Assembly: GCF_043555975.1 (NCBI RefSeq)
Contig: NZ_JBIGIA010000001.1
Location: 434,001 to 498,000 of the forward strand
Direction: 5' to 3'
DNA: 64,000 bases
Source of the DNA: Pelomonas nitida
GTDB lineage: Bacteria; Pseudomonadota; Gammaproteobacteria; Burkholderiales; Burkholderiaceae_C
Each line of letters opens with the position of its first letter. Positions within the stretch are counted from its first letter, which is position 1. This document shows, piece after piece, positions 22,295 to 30,452 of the stretch. Below the pieces are notes generated by a model, which saw nothing but the letters and a program-made list of their open reading frames with translations, did no database searches and was not told the DNA's origin. A program made the position numbers and the translations under genes.

Positions 22295-24724
22295 TCAACC
22301 GCGCAGGCGTGCCGCCAGCTGTTGGGTAGCGGCTGTCACGATGGCGGCTACGGCAGCGTCGATGCGCTCATCGGTCAGCGTGGTGTCGTCGTCGAGCAAC
22401 TCCAGCCGCACGGCCAGGCTGCGCTCGTCGGCCTGCAGGTCGGTCGTTGCACCTGCTGCGGGCTTGAAGACATCGAACAGGCGGGCCGAGCGCAGCAGTG
22501 AGCCGCCAGCGGCTTTGATGGTGGTCATCAGCGCGTCGTGGCTGACGTTGTCTTTGACGACCAGGGACAGATCCCGCTGCACGGCCTGTTGGCGCGGCAA
22601 CGGCCGGCCGTGCGGCAGCGTGCGGGTCAGCGCGGCGTCCAGATCCAGTTCGAACACTACGGGCGCGCCGCCGGTGATCTCATAGGCCTGGCGCCAGCGC
22701 GGATGCAGTTCGCCGACGACGCCGATGACGGCGCCGTTCAGGGCCACGCGCGCGCTGCGACCCGGGTGCAGGGCCGGGTGTTCAGCGGCTTCGAAGCTCA
22801 GCGTCTGCGGTGCGAACAGGGCTTCCAGGTCGCCCTTCACGTCGAAGAAGTCGACGGCCCGGTCCTTCTGGCTCCACTGCTGCTGATCGGCCGGGCCCCA
22901 GGCCAGGCCGCCCAGGCGCAGCGGCTGCTCGATGCCGGCGACGGATAGCGGGCCGTTGGTGACGGTTGCGTCACGCTTGAACACGCGACCCAGCTCGAAC
23001 ACGCGCACGCGTGTCGCGCGGCGGGCCTGGTTGTGGCGCAGTACCTGCACGAGGCTGCCGATCAGGCTGGTGCGCATCACCGACAGCGGCGCGGCGATCG
23101 GGTTCAGCAGCTTGATCGGGTCGGCGACACCGGCCAGCTCGCGCTCCCAGCGTTCCTCGACGAAGCTGAAGTTGATGGTCTCGAAGTAGTCACGCGCAGT
23201 AACCGCGCGGCGCAGCGCGTGCTTGGCCTGGCGCGATTCCGACCCTGTGCGGCCGACGATGGGCGCCAGCGGCGCGGTGGACGGCAGCGTCGGGTAGCCC
23301 AGCACGCGGATGACTTCTTCGATGAGGTCTTCCTCGATCTGGATGTCGAAGCGCCAGCTCGGCGGGGTCACCGTGATGGTGCCGTCAGCGGATGTGAACG
23401 GCAGGCCCAGGCGCGTGAACACGCCTTCGCATTGCGCCTGTGTGAGCGGCATGCCGATGACCTTGGCCGCGCGTGCAACGCGCAGCGTCACCGGCGTGGC
23501 GACCGGCACGTTGGGCGACTGGTCGTCGATCGGGCCGACCTGGGTCTCAGCGGTGCCGCAGATGTCGATGATGAGCTGCGTGATGCGCTCGATGTGCTCG
23601 ACCGTCTTGGACGGGTCGACGCCGCGCTCGAAGCGGTGGCCGGCGTCGGTACTGAAGTTGTAGCGGCGGCCGCGGCCCATGACGGCCTCGGGCCACCAGA
23701 ACGCAGCTTCGACGTAGACGTTCGTCGTGTCGTCGGACACGGCGGTGTGGTCGCCGCCCATGATGCCGGCCAGGGATTCGACCTCGCGTGCATCGGCGAT
23801 GACGCCAACCTTCTCGTCGACCGTGATGGTGTTGCCGTTCAGCAGCTTGAGCTGTTCGCCCGCCTTGCCCCAGCGCACCACCAGCTCGCCGCTGATCTTG
23901 TCCAGGTCGAAGATGTGCGACGGACGGCCGTACTCGAACATCACGTAGTTCGAGATGTCGACCAGGGCCGTGACCGAGCGCTGGCCGCAGCGCTCCAGGC
24001 GTTGAACCATCCAGGCGGGCGTCTTGGCGGCGGTGTTGATGCCCTTGACGACGCGGCCCGAGAAACGGCCGCACAGGTCGGTGGCTTCCACGCGCACGGG
24101 GAGCTTGTCGTCGAGCGTCGGCTTGACGGCCGGGAACTCGGGCTTGAGCAGCGGCGCGCCGGTCAGCGCGGCGACTTCTCGCGCGACGCTGTAGACGCTC
24201 AGGCAATGGCCCAGGTTGGGCGTGAGCTTGAGCGTGAATAGCGTGTCGTCCAGCGCGAGGTGTTTGCGGATGTCTGTGCCGACGACGGCGTCAGGCGCCA
24301 GCTCCAGCAGGCCGCCGTGGTCTTCGCTCAATTTCAGCTCACGAGCCGAGCACAGCATGCCGAAGCTCTCGACGCCGCGCAGCTTGCCCACGCCGATCTT
24401 GAAGGGCTTGCCATCAGCACCTGGCGGCAGCTCGGCGCCCACGGTGGCCAGCGGCACCTTGATGCCCACGCGGGCGTTGGGCGCGCCGCAGACGATCTGC
24501 AGCGGCTCCGCGCCGCCGGCGTTGACTTTGCAGACCCGCAGCTTGTCCGCATTGGGGTGCTGCTCGGCTTCGAGGATTTCGGCGACGACGATGCCGTGGA
24601 AGGGCGGCGCGACGGGGCGCAGCTCTTCGACTTCCATGCCGGACATGGTCAGCAGCTCGGCGAGCTGCTTCGTGTTGAGCGGCGGATTGCAGAATTCGCG
24701 CAGCCAGGACTCGGGGAATTGCAT
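22295..24724 (-). CDS. pheT: phenylalanine-tRNA ligase beta subunit
   Basis: An 809-residue protein, normal length for the bacterial beta subunit. It forms the (alpha-beta)2 enzyme with PheS. Order of domains: tRNA-binding OB fold near residues 45-150 (VCKVNAGG, IVCGAPNAR), B3/4 editing region, B5 domain, and a C-terminal anticodon-binding (FDX-ACB) domain ending LAARLRG with the block DERIDAAVAAIV. It starts 39 bp after pheS and almost abuts ihfA. Confidence 0.97.
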   Translation of the reverse strand: MQFPESWLREFCNPPLNTKQLAELLTMSGMEVEELRPVAPPFHGIVVAEILEAEQHPNADKLRVCKVNAGGAEPLQIVCGAPNARVGIKVPLATVGAELPPGADGKPFKIGVGKLRGVESFGMLCSARELKLSEDHGGLLELAPDAVVGTDIRKHLALDDTLFTLKLTPNLGHCLSVYSVAREVAALTGAPLLKPEFPAVKPTLDDKLPVRVEATDLCGRFSGRVVKGINTAAKTPAWMVQRLERCGQRSVTALVDISNYVMFEYGRPSHIFDLDKISGELVVRWGKAGEQLKLLNGNTITVDEKVGVIADAREVESLAGIMGGDHTAVSDDTTNVYVEAAFWWPEAVMGRGRRYNFSTDAGHRFERGVDPSKTVEHIERITQLIIDICGTAETQVGPIDDQSPNVPVATPVTLRVARAAKVIGMPLTQAQCEGVFTRLGLPFTSADGTITVTPPSWRFDIQIEEDLIEEVIRVLGYPTLPSTAPLAPIVGRTGSESRQAKHALRRAVTARDYFETINFSFVEERWERELAGVADPIKLLNPIAAPLSVMRTSLIGSLVQVLRHNQARRATRVRVFELGRVFKRDATVTNGPLSVAGIEQPLRLGGLAWGPADQQQWSQKDRAVDFFDVKGDLEALFAPQTLSFEAAEHPALHPGRSARVALNGAVIGVVGELHPRWRQAYEITGGAPVVFELDLDAALTRTLPHGRPLPRQQAVQRDLSLVVKDNVSHDALMTTIKAAGGSLLRSARLFDVFKPAAGATTDLQADERSLAVRLELLDDDTTLTDERIDAAVAAIVTAATQQLAARLRG

Positions 24725-24763
24725 AACGTTCTTATTACTTGAACTGCCTGAAGCTGGCGAGGC

Positions 24764-25807
24764 TCAGCGGAACTGAGCCAGGAAGCGGAGGTCGCCGTCG
24801 AAGAAGGCGCGCAGGTCGTTGACGCCGTAGCGCAGCATGGCCAGGCGATCGATGCCGGAGCCGAACGCGAAGCCGATGTAGCGCTCGGGGTCCAGGCCCA
24901 TGTTGCGGATGACCTGCGGGTGCACCTGACCGGAACCGGACACTTCCAGCCAGCGGCCCTTCAGCGGGCCGCTCTCGAACATGATGTCGATCTCGGCGCT
25001 GGGTTCGGTGAACGGGAAGTAGCTGGGGCGAAAGCGCAGCTGCAGCTGGTCCGTCTCGAAGAAGGCGGTGATGAAGTTCAGGTAGACCGCCTTCAGGTCC
25101 TTGAACGAGATGTTCTCGCCCACCCACAGGCCTTCAACCTGGTGGAACATCGGCGAGTGGGTCGCGTCGCTGTCGACGCGATAGGTGCGGCCCGGCGCGA
25201 TGACGCGAATCTCGGGCATCGTTGACTCACCGGCATAGCGCTTGGCATGGGCCTGCGCATAGCGGATCTGCATCGGGCTGGTGTGCGGACGCAGGTTCAG
25301 CCACGACCCGTTCTCGTCCTTCATGTCGACGTAGAACGTGTCCTGCATGGAGCGGGCAGGGTGGTTCTCGGGGTTGTTCAGCGCCGAGAAGCTGTACCAG
25401 TCGGTCTCGATCTCGGGGCCGTCGGCCACGTCGAAGCCCATGGAGGCGAAGATGGCTTCGATGCGCTCCATCGCACGCGTGATCGGGTGCAGGCCGCCGG
25501 TGCCGCGGCTGCGGCCGGGCAGCGTCACGTCCAGCGCTTCGGCCTTCAGTTGCTTTTCGAGCTCGGCGGCTGCCAGTGCGTCGCGGCGGGCGGTCAGGGC
25601 GGCCTCGATGGCCACCTTGGTCTGGTTGATCTCGGCGCCGCGGGTCTTCTTTTCCTCGATGCTGAGGGCCGAGAGGCCTTTCATCAGTTCAGTCACGCGA
25701 CCGGATTTGCCGAGGAACCGGGCCTTGGCGTTTTCCAGCTCGGCGGGCGTGGGAGCGGCGGCGAAGTCGGCTTTGGCAGACTCCAGCAGTGCGTCGAGAT
25801 CAGACAT
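24764..25807 (-). CDS. pheS: phenylalanine-tRNA ligase alpha subunit
   Basis: A 347-residue catalytic subunit that charges tRNA-Phe. An N-terminal coiled-coil (about 1-90) leads into the class II core: motif 2 region around FHQVEGLWV and the C-terminal motif 3 GLDPERYIGFAFGSGIDRLAML. The start MSDLDALLESA is used; the frame is open upstream but that part would extend into a terminator hairpin region. Followed by pheT. Confidence 0.97.
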   Translation of the reverse strand: MSDLDALLESAKADFAAAPTPAELENAKARFLGKSGRVTELMKGLSALSIEEKKTRGAEINQTKVAIEAALTARRDALAAAELEKQLKAEALDVTLPGRSRGTGGLHPITRAMERIEAIFASMGFDVADGPEIETDWYSFSALNNPENHPARSMQDTFYVDMKDENGSWLNLRPHTSPMQIRYAQAHAKRYAGESTMPEIRVIAPGRTYRVDSDATHSPMFHQVEGLWVGENISFKDLKAVYLNFITAFFETDQLQLRFRPSYFPFTEPSAEIDIMFESGPLKGRWLEVSGSGQVHPQVIRNMGLDPERYIGFAFGSGIDRLAMLRYGVNDLRAFFDGDLRFLAQFR

Positions 25808-25850
25808 TCGGAATTCGGGATGACAAGGGCTGTGCCCCTGCGTCGAAGAC

Positions 25851-25880
25851 AAAAAGGGCCGGTCACGCGGTGACCGGCCC
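25851..25880 (-). terminator. terminator or attenuator between rplT and pheS
   Basis: A perfect 11-bp stem (GGGCCGGTCAC at 25856-25866 with GTGACCGGCCC at 25870-25880) is followed on the minus strand by five T residues. It stands between rplT and pheS in a co-directional cluster, so it must either end the ribosomal-protein transcript with a new promoter for pheS, or act as partial terminator. I saw no Phe-rich leader reading frame before it. Confidence 0.8.
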
Positions 25881-25922
25881 CGAAAGGTTGCGTATCCCGA
25901 CGCGAGCCGGGATGGGTCGCAA

Positions 25923-26279
25923 TCAGGCGAGCGCGGCCTTCACCTTGGCGAAGATGCTGGCGAAACCAGCCGGGTCGTTCACGGCCAGATCGGCGAGGAC
26001 CTTGCGGTCGATCTCGATCTGGGCCTTCTTCAGACCCGCCACGAACTTGCTGTAGGACAGACCCAGGCCACGCGAGGCGGCGTTGATACGGGCGATCCAC
26101 AGCTGACGGAACACGCGCTTCTTGGTGCGGCGGTCACGGTAGGCGTATTGGCCCGCCTTCATCACCGCCTGTTTGGCGATGCGGAAAACGTTCTTACGAC
26201 GACCGCGGAAGCCCTTGGCCAGGGCCAGGACCTTCTTGTGACGGGCGCGAGCGGTAACACCACGTTTGACGCGAGGCAT
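25923..26279 (-). CDS. rplT: 50S ribosomal protein L20
   Basis: A 118-residue L20, full length, beginning MPRVKRGVTARARHKK with the block GFRGRRKN and LWIARINAASR. It binds 23S rRNA early in 50S assembly and in many bacteria represses its own operon by binding the rpmI leader. It follows rpmI by 26 bp. Confidence 0.98.
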   Translation of the reverse strand: MPRVKRGVTARARHKKVLALAKGFRGRRKNVFRIAKQAVMKAGQYAYRDRRTKKRVFRQLWIARINAASRGLGLSYSKFVAGLKKAQIEIDRKVLADLAVNDPAGFASIFAKVKAALA

Positions 26280-26305
26280 ATGTTTCTCCTTCTAGTCTTG
26301 GTGGA

Positions 26306-26509
26306 TTACAGGCCGGCGAAAGGCAACATTTGAGCCATGTGGCCCATGTTGGTTTCGTGCACGTTCACAGCGCCGCGCAGCTGACGCTTGTTCTTCGTGG
26401 TCTTCTTGGTCAGGATGTGGCGCTTGAACGCCTGACCGCGCTTGACGGTGCCACCCGGACGAACGCGAAAACGCTTCTTCGCGCTGCTCTTGGTCTTCAT
26501 CTTGGGCAT
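26306..26509 (-). CDS. rpmI: 50S ribosomal protein L35
   Basis: A 67-residue L35 with KMKTKSSAKKRFRVRPGG at the start and the basic middle typical of the protein. It lies between infC and rplT as in most bacteria, preceded by AAAGGAG seven bases before the ATG. Confidence 0.98.
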   Translation of the reverse strand: MPKMKTKSSAKKRFRVRPGGTVKRGQAFKRHILTKKTTKNKRQLRGAVNVHETNMGHMAQMLPFAGL

Positions 26510-26586
26510 GTGAATGCTCCTTTTAAGTGTGTCCCTGGGGCGGTGGCGGAGAGTCCGTCACGCTTGTTGGCCTCAGGAGACTTGTG

Positions 26587-26614
26587 AACCCACCGGCGAC
26601 CAAACCGATGGGTT
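26587..26614 (-). promoter_or_regulatory. intercistronic hairpin upstream of rpmI
   Basis: In the minus-strand RNA, AACCCAUCGG pairs with CCGGUGGGUU over ten positions with one U-G wobble; on the other strand the same position would be a C-A mismatch, which favours an RNA role on the coding side. It lies between infC and rpmI, where other bacteria place the L20-binding translational control site. No T tract follows, so it is not a terminator. Confidence 0.45.
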
Positions 26615-26629
26615 GAACCTGTTTTGGTC

Positions 26630-27175
26630 TCAGCGCTTTTTCGGCGCCAGGACCATGATCATCTGCCGACCTTCGAGCTTCGGCATGTTCTCGACCACCG
26701 CCACGTCGGCCAGTTCGTCGCGGATGCGCTCCAGCAGGCGCATGCCGATGTCCTGGTGTGTGATCTCGCGGCCGCGGTAGCGCAGCGTGACCTTGCCCTT
26801 GTCGCCGTCTTCGGCGATGAAGCGGCGCAGATTGCGCATCTTGATCTGGTAGTCGCCTTCGTCCGTGCCCGGGCGGAACTTGACTTCCTTGATCTCGATG
26901 ATCTTCTGCTTGGCCTTAGCTTCGGCAGCGCGCTTCTGCTCCTGGTACTTGAACTTGCCGTAGTCCATCAGCCGGCAGACCGGCGGGTTGGCAGTGGCAG
27001 AGATTTCGACCAGGTCCACATCCAGATCGCCCGCCATGCGCAGGGCCTCCTGGATGCTGACGATCCCGATGGGTTCGTTCTCGGGGCCGTTCAGACGGAC
27101 TTCGGGCGCCATGATTTCGCGGTTCAACCGGTGCTTGCGCTCCGGAATCGCACGACGGTCGGCAAACGTAGCGAT
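26630..27175 (-). CDS. infC: translation initiation factor IF-3 (AUC start)
   Basis: A 181-residue IF-3. It prevents early 50S joining and checks start codons. The N domain has LNREIMAPEVRLNG and PVCRLMDYGKFKY; the C domain has KFRPGTDEGDY and ends EGRQMIMVLAPKKR. Start choice: between the in-frame TGA at 27188-27190 and the conserved ADRRAIPERKHRLNRE segment there is no ATG, GTG or TTG. The codon ATC at 27173-27175 follows AAAGG by seven bases. Non-AUG infC starts (AUU in E. coli) are known to give IF-3 autocontrol. A TTG at 27127 would lose the N-terminal extension. Confidence 0.93.
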   Translation of the reverse strand: MATFADRRAIPERKHRLNREIMAPEVRLNGPENEPIGIVSIQEALRMAGDLDVDLVEISATANPPVCRLMDYGKFKYQEQKRAAEAKAKQKIIEIKEVKFRPGTDEGDYQIKMRNLRRFIAEDGDKGKVTLRYRGREITHQDIGMRLLERIRDELADVAVVENMPKLEGRQMIMVLAPKKR

Positions 27176-27242
27176 GGTGTAGACCTTTCAACGGGCCCCA
27201 AGGCGAGGAGCCCCAATAAACAGAAGCGCGCCCGACAGGCTG

Positions 27243-29150
27243 TCAGACCTTGTTGGTGATGTCTGCGGAGATCCGGTCAAGGAAGTCCTGCAGGGGCATC
27301 ACGCCGAGGTCCTGGTTGCCACGGGCGCGTACCGCAACGCTGCCATTCGCCTTTTCCTTGTCACCCACGACGAGGATGTACGGCAGCTTTTGCATGGAAT
27401 GCTGGCGGATTTTATAGGTGATCTTCTCGTTGCGCAAATCGGCCTGGGCCCTAAGCCCTTGTTTTTGCAGCGATTTCACAATTTCACCGACGTAATCGGC
27501 CTGCGCATCCGTAATGTTGGCGACGACAACCTGCGTCGGAGCCAGCCAGGTGGGCAGCGCGCCGGCGTGTTGCTCGATCAAGATGCCGATGAAACGCTCC
27601 AGGCTGCCGACGATGGCGCGGTGCAGCATCAGGGGGCGTTTGTGCTCGCCGTCCTCGTCCACAAACGCGGCGTCCAGGCGCTCGGGCAGGTTGGGGTCGA
27701 CCTGGATGGTGCCGCACTGCCATTCGCGCCCCAGGGCGTCCTTGAGTGTGTATTCGATCTTGGGGCCGTAGAACGCGCCTTCGCCCGGCAGGTAGGTGAA
27801 GTCGCAGCCCGAGGCCTTCAAGCCCTCGGCAAGCGCGGCCTCGGCCTTGTCCCAGCTCTCCTCGGTGCCGATGCGCTTTTCGGGGCGAGTGGAGAGCTTG
27901 TAGATGATGTCCGTGAAGCCGAAGTCCTTGTAGACCTTCTGCAGCAGCGTCGTGAACGCGGTGACTTCACCCTGGATCTGGTCTTCCATGCAGAAGATGT
28001 GGCCGTCGTCCTGCGTGAAGCCGCGCACGCGCATGATGCCGTGCAGGCCGCCGGTGGGCTCGTTGCGGTGGCATTGCCCGAACTCGCCGTAGCGCAGCGG
28101 CAGGTCGCGGTAGCTCTTCACGCCCTGCTTGAAGATCAGGATGTGGCCGGGGCAGTTCATCGGCTTGAGTGCGTAGTCGCGCTTCTCCGATTCCGTCGTG
28201 AACATGTTCTCGCGGTACTTGTCCCAGTGGCCGGTGGCTTCCCACAGCGTCTTGTCGAGCAGCTGCGGGCCCTTGACCTCCAGGTAGCCGTTGTCGCGGT
28301 AGACGCGGCGCATGTACTGCTCTACCTCTTGCCACACCGTCCAGCCCTTGGGGTGCCAGAAGACGACGCCGGGGGCGTGTTCGTCGATGTGGAACAGGTC
28401 GAGTTCCTTGCCGAGCTTGCGGTGGTCGCGCTTCTCCGCTTCCTCCAGCATCGTCAGGTACTTCTGCAGGTCGTCCTTGGTGGCCCAGGCCGTGCCGTAG
28501 ATGCGCTGCAGCTGCTCGTTGCGGTGGTCGCCGCGCCAATAGGCGCCGGCCACCTTCATCAGCTTGAAGTGCTTGAGCTTGCCCGTGCTGGGCACGTGCG
28601 GGCCGCGGCACAGGTCTTCGAAGGCGCCTTCGGCGTACAGCGACACGTCCTGGTCGGCCGGGATGCTCTCGATGATCTCGGCCTTGTAGGCCTCGCCCTG
28701 GGCCTTGAAGTGGGCCACGGCTTCGTCGCGCGGCAGCACGCGGCGCACGACCTTCTCGTCTTTCTTGGCCAGCTCGGTCATCTTGGACTCGATGGCGGCC
28801 AGGTCTTCGGGCGTGAAGGGGCGCTTGTAGGCGAAGTCGTAATAGAAGCCGTTCTCGATGACCGGGCCGATGGTGACCTGGGCGTCGGGGTAGAGCGACT
28901 TGACGGCGTAGGCCAGCAGGTGGGCCGTTGAGTGGCGGATCAGCTCCAGGCCGTCGGCGTCCTTGTCGGTGACGATGGCGACCTGAGCGTCCTTGTCGAT
29001 GACGTAGGAGAGGTCGACGACCTTGCCGTCGACCTTGCCGCCGAGGGCGGCCTTGGCCAGGCCGGTGCCGATGCTGGCAGCCACATCGCCGACGGTGAGC
29101 GCGGCGGGGTACTCACGGCGCGAGCCGTCGGGGAGTTGGATGGAAATCAT
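27243..29150 (-). CDS. thrS: threonine-tRNA ligase
   Basis: A 635-residue enzyme charging tRNA-Thr. Domains in order: TGS (1-61, MISIQLPDGSRREYP), the editing domain with HSTAHLLAYAV, class II catalytic core with MNCPGHILIF (zinc-binding Cys) and RVRGFTQDDGHIFC, and C-terminal anticodon-binding domain ending with MPLQDFLDRISADI. Start MISIQLPDG chosen from the TGS boundary; GGAGC lies upstream. The 5' region holds a Thr-rich leader reading frame and a terminator hairpin, described separately, suggesting control by charged tRNA-Thr. Confidence 0.97.
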   Translation of the reverse strand: MISIQLPDGSRREYPAALTVGDVAASIGTGLAKAALGGKVDGKVVDLSYVIDKDAQVAIVTDKDADGLELIRHSTAHLLAYAVKSLYPDAQVTIGPVIENGFYYDFAYKRPFTPEDLAAIESKMTELAKKDEKVVRRVLPRDEAVAHFKAQGEAYKAEIIESIPADQDVSLYAEGAFEDLCRGPHVPSTGKLKHFKLMKVAGAYWRGDHRNEQLQRIYGTAWATKDDLQKYLTMLEEAEKRDHRKLGKELDLFHIDEHAPGVVFWHPKGWTVWQEVEQYMRRVYRDNGYLEVKGPQLLDKTLWEATGHWDKYRENMFTTESEKRDYALKPMNCPGHILIFKQGVKSYRDLPLRYGEFGQCHRNEPTGGLHGIMRVRGFTQDDGHIFCMEDQIQGEVTAFTTLLQKVYKDFGFTDIIYKLSTRPEKRIGTEESWDKAEAALAEGLKASGCDFTYLPGEGAFYGPKIEYTLKDALGREWQCGTIQVDPNLPERLDAAFVDEDGEHKRPLMLHRAIVGSLERFIGILIEQHAGALPTWLAPTQVVVANITDAQADYVGEIVKSLQKQGLRAQADLRNEKITYKIRQHSMQKLPYILVVGDKEKANGSVAVRARGNQDLGVMPLQDFLDRISADITNKV

Positions 29151-29173
29151 GGGGTGCTCCGGGAGCGAGAAAC

Positions 29174-29200
29174 AAAAAAGCGCGGCCACTTGCCGCGCTT
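29174..29200 (-). terminator. thrS leader terminator (attenuator)
   Basis: On the minus strand a perfect 9-bp stem, AAGCGCGGC with GCCGCGCTT (29178-29186 and 29192-29200), loop of five, is followed by six T residues. It lies 23 bases before the thrS start and about 45 bases after the stop of the Thr-rich leader frame. The leader sequence GCCGCG just past the leader stop (near 29236-29243) can pair with CGCGGC of the terminator's first arm, a possible antiterminator. Confidence 0.8.
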
Positions 29201-29245
29201 GATTGGTGAAGTCCGAAAAGGACTGGCGTGACGTGCCGCGGCCGA

Positions 29246-29287
29246 CTAGTTACCGGTGAAGGTGGTGGTCGTAGTTCGCGGTGTCAT
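29246..29287 (-). CDS. thrS leader peptide, Thr-rich (13 residues)
   Basis: A 13-codon frame on the minus strand: ATG at 29285-29287 to TAG at 29246-29248, translating as MTPRTTTTTFTGN. Seven of thirteen residues are Thr, five consecutive (ACT ACG ACC ACC ACC). AGAAAGG lies about ten bases upstream as a ribosome site. It precedes the terminator hairpin and thrS, exactly the layout of amino-acid operon leader peptides. Inferred role: when charged tRNA-Thr is short, ribosomes stall on the Thr codons, the antiterminator forms and thrS is transcribed. Too short for routine gene calling. Confidence 0.82.
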   Translation of the reverse strand: MTPRTTTTTFTGN

Positions 29288-29341
29288 AACCAGGGTGCCT
29301 TTCTCGCTCTTGTTAAGGGAGTCTTGAGGGTGGGAGCGCGG

Positions 29342-29347
29342 ATTCTA
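29342..29347 (-). promoter_or_regulatory. candidate -10 box for the thrS leader transcript
   Basis: TAGAAT on the minus strand at the end of the patatin gene, about 55 bases before the leader ATG. No good -35 at standard spacing, so the call is weak. Confidence 0.3.
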
Positions 29348-30439
29348 AAGCGGCAACGCCTGAACCGTGTCGCGCGCGGTCAACGTGGCGAAATCGTCGG
29401 CCAGGCGTTGGCTTTCGCTGACGGCCACGCGCCAGCGGCGGCGCCGCTCGGCGGTGTCCAGCGTCATGAAGTCGTTGCGGTCCGGCAGCTTGGCGCCGGG
29501 CAGCGTGGCGATCCACTCCGGCGACGGGCACAGCAGCACGACGTTGTCGAGGAAGGCGGTCGAGCGGTGGCGGTGCTTGAGTGCTTTGTCCAGCCAGCCG
29601 GGCACGACCTGCTGCTGGAAATGCGGGTAGAGCACCAGCGGCGCCGGTGCGGCTTGGAGGGCGCGGTAGTCCAGGTGCAGGTGGTAGTCGGTGATGCCGC
29701 CGTCCCAATAGGCGCCGCGCGGCGCGCCGGGGAGGTCGTGCTGGGCGCGCAGCCAGAACGGGATGGAGCAACTGGCCAGCAGCGCACCGCGCAGGTTGGC
29801 GCGCGACAGGTGCACCTCGCGGGTGGTGAAGTCCTTGAGCTTGAGCGGCAGGCGGTCGCGCGGGTCGGAGAACACGACGCGTTCGAGGAAGCGGCCCAGC
29901 AGCGGGCGCGACACGGCATTCGCCGCGAAGGCGCCGAGGTAGCCCAGCGGCGTGCGCAGCCGGCCCTCGCGGGCGAGCAGGCCCAGCCCCTTGTTCTGGC
30001 CGCGCGACGTGACGACGTGCAGCCGAAAGCGTGGGTGACCCAGCACCTCGGCCTCGCGGCCTTCGAAGATCTCCGCCAGGATCTCGCCGAAGCGCTGGCT
30101 GACGCCCTCGGGCCGCGGCCGCTTCTCGCCGGGGAGCACGTCGTACTCCTGCGTCACATAGGCCTCGGCCATCGTGTTGAAGGCGGTGGCGACGTCGCGG
30201 TGGGCCAGCGCCGCCGTGGCCATGCGCCAGGCGCCGATGCTGGCGCCGACGAGATGGACGGTTTGGTGGCTGCGCGTCAGCCAGTCGCCGAAGAGCAGGC
30301 GATCCAGGCCGTTGAGGATCAGCCCCTTGGGGCCGCCGGCGGCAGCCGGGATGAGGCCGATGTCCTCGGGCCGCAGCCCGCGCTCGGCGAGGCGGGCGCG
30401 GGCTGCGGGGCCGGCGAGGATCTGCAGGGCGGTCATCAA
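29345..30439 (-). CDS. patatin-like phospholipase
   Basis: A 364-residue protein. The Ser nucleophile lies in GASIGAW (Ser at 67), preceded by a GGPKGL oxyanion-type loop, and the Asp of the dyad is in WDGGITDY. That is the Ser-Asp dyad of patatin-family lipid acyl hydrolases. The family often has GGxxG-x-S pattern but the central domain here is of the bacterial uncharacterised branch. It follows the TonB receptor by 13 bp on the same strand, so co-transcription is likely. No signal peptide. Lipid substrate unknown. Confidence 0.8.
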   Translation of the reverse strand: MMTALQILAGPAARARLAERGLRPEDIGLIPAAAGGPKGLILNGLDRLLFGDWLTRSHQTVHLVGASIGAWRMATAALAHRDVATAFNTMAEAYVTQEYDVLPGEKRPRPEGVSQRFGEILAEIFEGREAEVLGHPRFRLHVVTSRGQNKGLGLLAREGRLRTPLGYLGAFAANAVSRPLLGRFLERVVFSDPRDRLPLKLKDFTTREVHLSRANLRGALLASCSIPFWLRAQHDLPGAPRGAYWDGGITDYHLHLDYRALQAAPAPLVLYPHFQQQVVPGWLDKALKHRHRSTAFLDNVVLLCPSPEWIATLPGAKLPDRNDFMTLDTAERRRRWRVAVSESQRLADDFATLTARDTVQALPL

Positions 30440-30452
30440 CGGGCGCTGGTGC

